A stretch of 64,000 nucleotides of DNA from Dichotomocladium elegans (Eukaryota; Mucoromycota; Mucoromycetes; Mucorales; Lichtheimiaceae), in assembly GCA_025716815.1 (NCBI GenBank), contig JAIXMN010000018.1, forward strand, positions 806,001-870,000, in the 5' to 3' direction. The position numbers and the translations under genes are program-made. Shown here in pieces: positions 56,323 to 64,000 of this stretch; the first letter of the stretch is position 1, and each line of letters begins with the position of its first letter. The notes under the pieces were generated by a model. That model was not told the DNA's origin and searched no databases. It saw only the letters and a program-made list of their open reading frames with translations.

Positions 56323-59300
56323 TTATTCCTGCGGTACATGCTTTAGCAGGACAATACCCTCTAATACAGGGGCCATAGATACATCTGTTTTTTTTTTTAG
56401 AAAAAAGCCATATGTTAGAGAGAAATCAACGTAATCATAACACTTTAAATACTCACATTCTTCAGTGGCCAATTCGGCACGTTCCGAGTGCGCAAGGAGA
56501 ACAGGGGTGGAATGTGTCTGGAAACCAGTAATTGTCTTCGGTCGTCCAGCTTGGCCAACCACGTCCACAGCCTGGCCAACACGGACTGTCACTGGCAGGC
56601 TTTCAAGGTTCTCATCAAAAGTAATCAAGAATCTTGGATACATTGCAGTGACGAGCGAATAGAGCAGGTAGTGATACTTTCCAAAGACGACTGGTGGTTT
56701 CGGTCGTTAGAAATAGTCAGACTCATCTTTTCAGTAACTTACAGGCCTTGGTATCGGTCATTGTAATCAGAGTAACCATGAGGCCGGCAACAGCCACAGG
56801 GGACATGATCTGTCGGTCGGTATGGAAGGGGTTGACCGACATAGTGCCTTTAGCCATGTGCAAGAGACCCTGAGCAATGCGCACCATGAAGAGACTGGAG
56901 GGATCCTTGTGATAGAAACTGGCAAGCTGTCGAAGCATCTGTGCTAGACGGGCATTGTTTGTTCCTGCACCCACGAGACCCATGGCAAAGATAGCGCTGA
57001 TGGCAACTTCATTGTCGTTATCATGCGAGTATTTGCTGAGTGTATCAAGCACGTTCACCAGCGGGTTAGAAGCACACAGCAAACCTAACGCCAAAGGAAC
57101 AGATCTTCGGATCACAGGCTCGCCATAATGCATCTAAGTCACATCACACCCCAGCCTCATAGTTAGCATACCACAGCTATCGAATCATCTACCGCATTTT
57201 CTTTCTCATACCAAGTGATTAAACGATCGAAGCGACATATCGGAGCCAATATCTTCACCCATCGCGATCAATGCGATACCAATGGTGGCAAATGCTTGGT
57301 GGAGATCATCTTCTTTCGCTTTGTCGATGTGATCGTTGCACAGATGCAGCATTTTTTGCACCTTAAGCACATTACCGGTGCCGGCATATGCTAAGGCTTC
57401 TACAAGGACTTCGGCCTGTTTGCCAATCGGCTGTTCGATGACCTTTAACGTCTCAATAGTAGCATCAGTTGCATCTTGGCAACCTATATTGATATAAGAG
57501 ACATCAGCTTTTCTTTTCTCGAGGAAATGATACGACAAAACCCCGCATTACCGAGATACAAAAGAGCAAGGCCAAGAGCCATAAATCTTCCCCAGGTATC
57601 TTTCAAATATTCGGGATCGCGTTCAAGCATCGTTTGGATGATTGTACTGGAGACGTCGCCATCACAAGTGCCAACAAACACCATGCCTAATGCCAGGGCT
57701 GCAAGGGCAGACAGCTCCATTGACAAGGTTGTGTCGCTCACAATGGGCAAGAGCATTTCAGAGATTTCCTCACGAGCAGATCCAGCATATGCAAGTCCAA
57801 GGCTTAAATTTCGTTAAACATTGACCATTCGCATCATAAATCCAAAACTTACCCAAAAATAGCCGCTTGCTTGGTAGTAACATCTTTTCCTTCTAGATTT
57901 TCACCTAGCAAGGCAAGGGCAGCATCGGTCTCTTCTCGCACACCGGAGGTTAAAATACCGATAGCCAAAAGTGCGCCAGCCTTGTGAGATATGCCAGTTA
58001 GCCACCGCCCAACAGGTCTTATTCTCAGCCAAGATTGTTACCTTGATGTTATTGTCTGACGAGTACAAATACTTATCAATGTTGGCCAAGCCATTCTCTA
58101 CATCCCATAACTGAACGAGACCAATGGATGCAGTAGCGCTGATCATGCCTATAGAGTAGTAAACCGTTGGTCACTATTGATTCCCAGCTGTTATGCACGT
58201 TACTCTTCATATATACCATGGTCCTTTGTTTTGTAGATCCAGTTGTTGGCTGTCTCATTATCGGGAACTACAAGCTTATCCTTCCCAAAACCAGCATTAA
58301 CAAAACCGTTTACAAAGCTTGAGGCCAAGTTGTTGCGCGCGGAATCAAAATTGGCACCGAAAGCAGAACCTGTACAAGGTGCAAGTGACATTGGCATCAT
58401 TAACGGGGTATGCTAAGACATATTCATGCATTTTCTACTTACGATGGTTCTCCAGGTGTGCTTTATAAATATCAGAGGGCGTCTTCGGCTCGAGTACATC
58501 AAGTTCTCGAGCAAGAGCAATAAAGTGCTTGGACAAATGCGTGTTGTTGATGCAACCGTTTAATTCCTCGTCATCCGTCTCGAAGTGAATCTGCTGCCGA
58601 GCAAGTTGGAATGCTAGCTGCTTCTTTTGAAGACTTGGAAAACCATAACACAGTTAGCACTATATCCCAATATCCATCGCCACGCAAACTCACGGGTCCA
58701 CGGTGGATTCGAAATCATCTTTGATTAGATTCATATCACGCATGCGAATGGCGAGATTGAGCGCTTGTCCAAGTTTGCCCTGTTGTTTGTAAATAGTATG
58801 TGCTGTTTTCATGAAAGACATATCATCTGGGGGAACTAGGAGGTTGACACAGCTATACATTGTTGGGGGGGTTACAATCAGAGGCTGTTCTTATTTTTTA
58901 TAGAAAATAGAACACATCTTAAACTTACCCGAGCATGTACAAGCAGACTCGCTCATATGTATCTTTGTCAACAAATCGAGGTAGCTCTTCAATCGCCTCG
59001 AGCTCCAATAGAAGGTCAACTGCATCGGCTTCGGCGTTATGCTTCAAAAAGAATGGTACAATCTCCAAAGCCATCTTCAGCAAATCGTCTGTCGCCTGTT
59101 CATTTTCTGCTCGAGTTTCGTATTCGTGCATAATCTCGGCAGAGAGATGTCGGACGTATTCGTGTCCCCAGGAGCCGATATCCTCCTCCGTCGACCCAAT
59201 AAACCGATACCGCAATGTTTCGCGCTGGCCTTCCTCTGCATACGTCATCGAGAGAACCGACAAGATATCCGCAAAGAGTCGCTACAAGAAGCAGCCCGAA

Positions 59301-59864
59301 TCCATTAAATAACGCAGAGATCCTACTGTCTATTTATTATTTTATTTACCTTGTCGGCTGAATCAGCCCATGAAGCATGAAGGTCTTTCAGTGTTGGATA
59401 ATGTGGGCTTAGGAACTTTAGCGGTTTAGGCACAGATGTCATTGAGCTCGTCGAAGTTCGAATCAATGTACGCAATTGCTCCAGTGTGGGCCGATGTAGT
59501 TCACGTTTGTTTTCCTTCGAGAGAGAACGAGTAAACGGCCCTGTCATCCTTCAACGGGGTCGGTGTTATGTGTGCATCTGCGCGTAATTTACCTGCAACC
59601 GCTCAACTAGCATCTCCAATTCATTCTTTAGCTGCTGATCCTCTTCAGACTACAAACATAAGGTTAATTTATGTCCATCTCTTTGGATCGAAACATGGGC
59701 GCGCACGGCACTCAAGAGGAGCTCCTCCCCCAGATCGGGTGGAATATTCTTACCAGTTCCTCTTCTTGATCCTTCTTGTCGTTCTTCGACTTATCGGCAG
59801 CATTCTCTTTGGTTGCTTCAATATCTTTCTTTCCAGAGTTGTTTTCTTTTTGCTCGTTGACCAT
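56323..59864 (-). CDS. RPN1: 26S proteasome regulatory subunit RPN1 (PSMD2)
   Basis: Fourteen exons (59754-59864, 59593-59649, 59350-59514, 58929-59281, 58694-58852, 58443-58633, 58217-58369, 58042-58148, 57853-57980, 57552-57802, 57212-57483, 56743-57133, 56457-56690, 56323-56384) join in phase to about 877 aa. Rpn1 is the largest base subunit after Rpn2; it docks shuttle factors (Rad23, Dsk2) and the deubiquitinase Ubp6 on the ATPase ring. Landmarks are [31 protein letters not shown] [17 protein letters not shown], and toroidal PC repeats [59 protein letters not shown] and [16 protein letters not shown], then [15 protein letters not shown] and [19 protein letters not shown]. The start gives a Lys/Asp/Glu-rich tail, as in other Rpn1 proteins. 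The last intron (56385-56456) is 72 nt, in frame and stop-free. Confidence 0.94.
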
Positions 59865-60475
59865 GATGCGGAAAAAGTAAATGGAAGGCTGAAAAAAAAG
59901 GTCTGATCGCTAGTTTCAAGCACGCACGCGTAAGAAGGGAGGGGAGGAAAGGGCCGCGTAGCCACTCCGCACATGTCACGTGATGCGTTGCGTCATGGCT
60001 TCCGTTTTTTTTTTTCTGCGACGCGGACATAGCAAGCTTATTGGGCGAACGCGAAGCGTCGATGCTCGACCGAGAACGGTGTTTTATCCAAGAGAATCGC
60101 AAAAAGAGAAAATAAGCGCACTGAAATTTGGAGAATGGCTGGGAGGGAAGGGTTAGTGGCTTACTTTTCGAAATAACGAGTTTCAGGACGTAGACCATAC
60201 CATGCGGTAAAAGGTTTAAAAGGCATGAAGGAATCGCTACTGTACCGGGCCGCTGTTTCTCGTTTAGGATAGCCAAAATACAATGATCTAATTGATTTTA
60301 CAACCGAAGCGTGCGGAAGACAAGAGATTATCCCGGCTCGGTTCGATGCGGCACGAGTAGTACAGTCGCATCAGCCGGCTCAGCTGGATCCTTTGGAAGG
60401 TATTCTGCTTGCAGGAATTATCAAGGAAATCTTTTCCATTTAAGGTTCACTCGGTTTTTTCGCCTTTCCGAGGTC
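59865..60475. promoter_or_regulatory. Divergent promoter region RPN1 / ATG12
   Basis: The 611 bp between the RPN1 and ATG12 start codons must serve two degradation pathways. It has a T13 tract (about 60004-60017) and CACGTGA at 59977-59983, an E-box-type hexamer used by bHLH factors in fungi. I did not find a site that clearly matches the yeast Rpn4 element. No gene is visible. Confidence 0.5.
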
Positions 60476-61073
60476 ATGGACACCTCATCTCAATCCGACA
60501 ACACGCCACCTGTTACAACCTTTGATGTTAAGCCAACGTTATCTCTTGATGAAGTTGTTTCCCAGCGGAAACAGAAAGACATCACAAAAGGTGCGTGTCA
60601 GACTAGCAGCCATGCACGATTATCCTTGACATTTTATTGGGGAACGATCTAGTGGTAGTCCGCTTCAGGGCCATCGGCAATGCACCTATCCTTAAGCAGA
60701 GCTTTTACAAGATTACGGCATCTAATAAATTCCAGACTGTCATTCAGTTTTTGAGGAAGGAGCTCAAGTGCCAAGGCTCTGACCCATTGGTATGATGGAC
60801 GGAGGGTGTGGAGAAAGAGGACAAGTATCCAGTCTGCAACCGGAAGAAAGATGTGCATAACTTATCATGATGAAATACTTTTTAGTTTTTATACATCAAC
60901 AGCGCGTTCGCACCAGCACCAGACGAAATTGTCGGGAGTCTTTTCAGGGTAAAAAGAAAGCCTCGCACTCATTGAACATTGTTGAGATAGTCATATGCTT
61001 ATCATCCTTCTAGTCGTTTAATACAGACGGACAACTCATAATAAACTATTGCACAACGGCAGCCTGGGGTTGA
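60476..61073 (+). CDS. ATG12: Ubiquitin-like autophagy protein Atg12
   Basis: Four exons (60476-60590, 60653-60789, 60886-60948, 61014-61073) join in phase to about 124 aa. Atg12 is conjugated to Atg5 by Atg7 and Atg10; the conjugate with Atg16 acts as the E3-like factor for Atg8 lipidation in autophagosome formation. The ubiquitin fold is visible from [51 protein letters not shown], and [18 protein letters not shown]. The terminal glycine G124 is the conjugation residue and needs no processing. The disordered N-terminus of about 38 residues is short, as in other filamentous fungi. It shares its upstream region with RPN1. Confidence 0.96.
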
Positions 61074-61192
61074 TGGTCAAATCATCATTTATTTTACTTT
61101 TTTCATTTCTGTTACAACGGATGCTATGCACATGGGGGAGGAGGGAAAGGGCAAGGAGAGAAGGAGATTATAGTACAAAGGCAGAGAACGTC

Positions 61193-62893
61193 CTACGACC
61201 GTGATCCGAGTCTCTGTTTCCAGCCTTTCCAAAAGGTTGTATTTGATTGGATGCTGCTGCTTCTACTGCTCTTTCTAAATGATAGTTTGCCGAGGGATTG
61301 GCGGTTGGCAAGTGGCGACGAGGCACATGCTGATTTTCCGATAGTGCTATGCGATTGAAGGGGCTGCTGCTGCTGCTGCTGTAAAAAGATATCTCTGGAA
61401 GCTGCGCCGCTTACAAGATCACTTCTCCTAGAAACGACTGCATATTCAGCAGAGGACCATGACGTAGCAGGGGAGAGGCCTGAAGCAGGACCAGTCGCAG
61501 AATGCAATGATTCGCGGATAGATAGCGAAGTTCTATAAGGCAGAGGAGGAAGAGGGTCACGTGGTGGAGCAGTAAGTGGTGGTGTCGATCGACCATGCGT
61601 GCTGCAATGAATGGAATGCTGCAGGGAAGACGAGGATGTGCGTGATAAGGAGTACTTGCTGTTGCTCTCAGTCTTTGACATTTCAGAGAGAATATCAATA
61701 GATGAACGCACGGACGCTGATCGACTGCGGTTAGGATTTATACGTTGATGATGATGCTGCAAAATCTCCTCTCGCTCATCCAACAACCTTCCTAATAATG
61801 CTCGCTTATCTTCCAGCTCGATTTGCTGCAGTTCAATCTGTTCTTGTAGCAAGAACTGGTCCTTTTTGTATTCAACAGCGCCGAGCTTTTCTTCAAGAAT
61901 GTGTATGAGGTGATTCTGTTTCTCGATAATCTTGGAAAGCTGTCGGTTCTGAGATCGCTCATTGTGTAATTCGCGTGCCTGTTGTTCGAACATAAGTCGT
62001 GCCCCTTTTTCGAGCTCAACGACTTGCTTTTGTACGAAAAGGAGCTCTTCTGAGATGGCCTCCTTATCGATAGATATGCGATCGTCATGTACGTCTCCGT
62101 CCATGGTGATGGTTGTGCCAACCGAATCTTCCTTTTCGTAACTGTCCAGAAGACAGTTCCAAAAGTCTTCAGACCTGTTGCTTTGCCGCGTCGATTTTGT
62201 CTCGAGCGTGGCTCGCCGCTGTTTGTCGTCGCTGCTGCGCTGATTTGCTAAGACAGGAGCCATAGGAGTATGGATTGCGTGCGTTATCATCGCAGTATGC
62301 GCATTTCCATGTGACCCGCGATAGAGAGCTAGCTGGCGCTCGAGGTCGTCAGACTCGGCCGATAGCCGCTCTACTTTCTCACTGAGATACCGGATGCGGA
62401 TTTCGTAGTCCCGAATCAAAGCCCTATCACTTTCACTCGACTTGTTTCCTATGCTATGCTGCTGTTCCCGTTCATTGACCTGCTGCATCTGCTGAACGGT
62501 ATCCTGCGCGGCCTGGTATTGGTCCAATGAATCTTGATACATGTGAATGAGATCATGAATGATCCCGTCCGTGTTATGGGTAAGCGTTGCAGTAGGCGTT
62601 TTCTGTCTGTTATTCAGGGCAGTGTTGCTTCGCTTTTGTGCCGTTGCAGTATTGCGCATGGTAGATGCCCCTGAGCTGGCGGATTTTTCAAATAATGAAA
62701 CTGCGCCTTCCCTGATTAGAGGCGATCGAGTTCGCTCCAGCGTGGTATCAGCGCCGCTCATATTTAACTCTTCAGGTATGCAGCGTTTTTTCCATGAACG
62801 GACGGGGGCTGTTTGAGTTTTTGCCACAGAGGTTATGTTGTTGTTATTGGCACTGTTCTTATTCAACCAAGCAACGGTTGCCTGGACGCTCAT
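61193..62893 (-). CDS. Unrecognised coiled-coil protein
   Basis: A single uninterrupted frame of 566 aa, unlike the intron-rich neighbours. The first 110 residues are Asn/Ser/Thr-rich and basic (SWKKRCIPEELN). Coiled-coil regions run about residues 115-190 (DSLDQYQAAQDTVQQMQQVN, YEIRIRYLSEKVERLSAESD) and about 275-375 (ELLFVQKQVVELEKGARLMF, QNRQLSKIIEKQNHLIHILE, EQIELQQIELEDKRALLGRL). The last 190 residues are Ser/Pro/Arg-rich with PPLTAPPRDPLPPLP and a Gln run coded by CTG repeats on + (about 61359-61381). A Ser/Arg-rich C-terminus ends GWKQRLGSRS. It could be a cytoskeletal or kinase-scaffold protein; nothing more specific can be said. The gene converges on ATG12 (119 bp between stops). Confidence 0.75.
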   Translation of the reverse strand: MSVQATVAWLNKNSANNNNITSVAKTQTAPVRSWKKRCIPEELNMSGADTTLERTRSPLIREGAVSLFEKSASSGASTMRNTATAQKRSNTALNNRQKTPTATLTHNTDGIIHDLIHMYQDSLDQYQAAQDTVQQMQQVNEREQQHSIGNKSSESDRALIRDYEIRIRYLSEKVERLSAESDDLERQLALYRGSHGNAHTAMITHAIHTPMAPVLANQRSSDDKQRRATLETKSTRQSNRSEDFWNCLLDSYEKEDSVGTTITMDGDVHDDRISIDKEAISEELLFVQKQVVELEKGARLMFEQQARELHNERSQNRQLSKIIEKQNHLIHILEEKLGAVEYKKDQFLLQEQIELQQIELEDKRALLGRLLDEREEILQHHHQRINPNRSRSASVRSSIDILSEMSKTESNSKYSLSRTSSSSLQHSIHCSTHGRSTPPLTAPPRDPLPPLPYRTSLSIRESLHSATGPASGLSPATSWSSAEYAVVSRRSDLVSGAASRDIFLQQQQQQPLQSHSTIGKSACASSPLANRQSLGKLSFRKSSRSSSIQSNTTFWKGWKQRLGSRS

Positions 62894-63377
62894 TCTCGGT
62901 TACAGGAAAAAGATGGGAAACAAAGAATAGAAAGAAAGAGAATAAAGATAGGAAGCAAGGGAGGGAGGTTTGTTTAAAATAGATTTCCGTGTATGATACT
63001 GAGCATATATATATATATATGAATCCATACTATTGCCTCGTATATCCATCTCCCTACGAGTTATTCCCCTTTGGTGTATTTCTTTTAAGATTCTGTCAGG
63101 TCACCTTAATCAGTCGATTATCAAAAGGTAAGAGAGACGCGCAGCATAGCAGTGTTTTCCTATTTAGCCTCCTTCTTTGCCCCTTAAAGAGATAGGCTCA
63201 GGTCGGAACGATAGATGGATCTTTTGTAGACAAAAGATGAATCAAACAAACGAGGTCTCATTGAGCTTCTTTTGCGGCGACATCATCGTCTCAGGATGCT
63301 GTGTCTTTTAATACGATTGCTTAAGATGTATACATCTATATATACTTTGAAACCAAATGATGAATAATGCTGCAAAA
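62894..63377. other. Intergenic region with TA repeat
   Basis: The 484 bp lie between the coiled-coil gene start and the eS10 stop. A TA tract is at 63005-63020. The A/G-rich tract just after 62894 (+ strand) is the pyrimidine-rich leader of the coiled-coil gene on its own strand. No gene is seen. Confidence 0.5.
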
Positions 63378-63960
63378 TTACTCGCGACGACCACGACCTG
63401 ATGATAAATGCGTAAGATGCTTGAGCTGCCATTCATTTTACTTCACAACTTACCGAAGCCACCACGGAACTCGGGCTTGAAATCACCACTGGCACCCTCC
63501 TTGCGGCGGTAGTCATCACGCTCGCGGCGGCCGCCCTCACGACCCTCACCACCGACTACAAACACCGAGTTGTTAATAAGCAATTCAGCTGCCTTGTCGT
63601 TCTCCTATAGCACTTACAGGCACGACGGGGAGCAGCGGGACGAACAGACTTCTTCATGGTAGCGGGAACAATCTCCTGGGGCAAGTGGAGGTCTATAGTG
63701 AAAAGGGTTCGCCGTGAATATTACTGTGACTCGAGAATCTAAGGAAGGGTTACGAAAGTGGAATAAAAAAAACGCACATTCACGGAGGTAATCGATACCC
63801 TCATTGGTAAGGGTGTAGTAGTACCACTGCCACGAGAACTGGGTCTTGACGTAGCCCTTCGAGGTCAAGGACTGCATCGACTTGATGACCTCAAGGTTGG
63901 GAACATCAAGCTCAGGGTGCTTGGGAAGATTGAAGTCCTTGGGAGCAACCAAGGCACCGT
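63378..63960 (-). CDS. RPS10: 40S ribosomal protein eS10, 5'-truncated by the window
   Basis: Four exons on the minus strand (63778-63960, 63618-63692, 63454-63555, 63378-63397) are visible; the first exon, with the start and about 20 residues, lies past position 64000. The visible protein starts [20 protein letters not shown], continues [20 protein letters not shown] and [17 protein letters not shown], then [19 protein letters not shown], and ends in a Gly/Arg/Glu-rich tail ([17 protein letters not shown]). eS10 sits on the head of the 40S subunit near the mRNA entry and is a ubiquitylation target when ribosomes collide. The last exon codes for only six residues and the stop (20 nt). Codon use is strongly C-ending, as expected for a highly expressed ribosomal gene. 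Confidence 0.95.
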
Positions 63961-64000
63961 CTATCAATGAAGCCACCATTATTCATCCATTCTCTTCCTT

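Noticed and set aside
59514..59540. Upstream acceptor for RPN1 exon 3 (GTTGAAG near 59549)
   Set aside because: It leads to a frame with an early stop; the acceptor CTCGAAG at 59515 joins in phase and aligns with the conserved VERL...RPTLEQLR spacing.

Overview
This window looks like nuclear DNA of a filamentous fungus, most probably an early-diverging one (Mucoromycota, Mucorales-like). Genes are split by short introns of roughly 50-120 nt with GT(A/G)AGT-type donors and pyrimidine-rich acceptors, some preceded by CTAAC branch sites. The gene set is eukaryotic (nucleoporin, proteasome, RNA polymerase III, spliceosome, autophagy) and fungal (CYS3, BUD4/anillin-like, TVP18, SEB1/NRD1). Proteins carry long Gln, His, Ala and Ser runs. 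The phylum is inferred from gene style only. No CRISPR array, tRNA, rRNA or intact transposon was recognised by eye.

Layout. 0-1.9 kb: no convincing gene. 1.9-8.8 kb: CYS3 (+), CWC2 (-), BET2 (+) and a ZNF277-like zinc-finger gene (+). 8.9-10.1 kb: a PEP12-type syntaxin locus (-) whose frame is broken several times. 10.9-17.5 kb: an unrecognised zinc-knuckle protein and an anillin/Bud4-like PH protein. 18.7-30.4 kb: a mostly metabolic block with an MFS sugar transporter, pirin, RPC34 (Pol III), a DASS/CitT dicarboxylate transporter and a GH31 glycosidase. 30.8-35.5 kb: SEB1/NRD1 (-) and mitochondrial bS18m (+) leaving one divergent promoter. 35.5-41.1 kb: a gene-poor stretch with one small candidate gene. 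41.1-44.5 kb: ECM4-type glutathionyl-hydroquinone reductase, tropomyosin and TVP18. 46.2-54.9 kb: NUP192 (+) converging on a FYRN/FYRC protein (-). 56.3-61.1 kb: RPN1 (-) and ATG12 (+), divergent from one 611-bp region. 61.2-62.9 kb: an intronless coiled-coil protein. 63.4-64.0 kb: 5'-truncated ribosomal protein eS10.

For the recognised multi-exon genes I rebuilt exon joins from splice signals and checked that phases add up; coordinates in the evidence come from that hand splicing. The genes are mostly housekeeping and do not form one pathway. The closest functional neighbours are the divergent degradation pair RPN1/ATG12 and the loose sugar and organic-acid group at 18-30 kb. The most unusual observations are the multiply frameshifted syntaxin locus, two GC-AG introns, micro-exons of 12-23 nt, several 3n stop-free introns, the gene-poor island, and proteins I could not place in a family.
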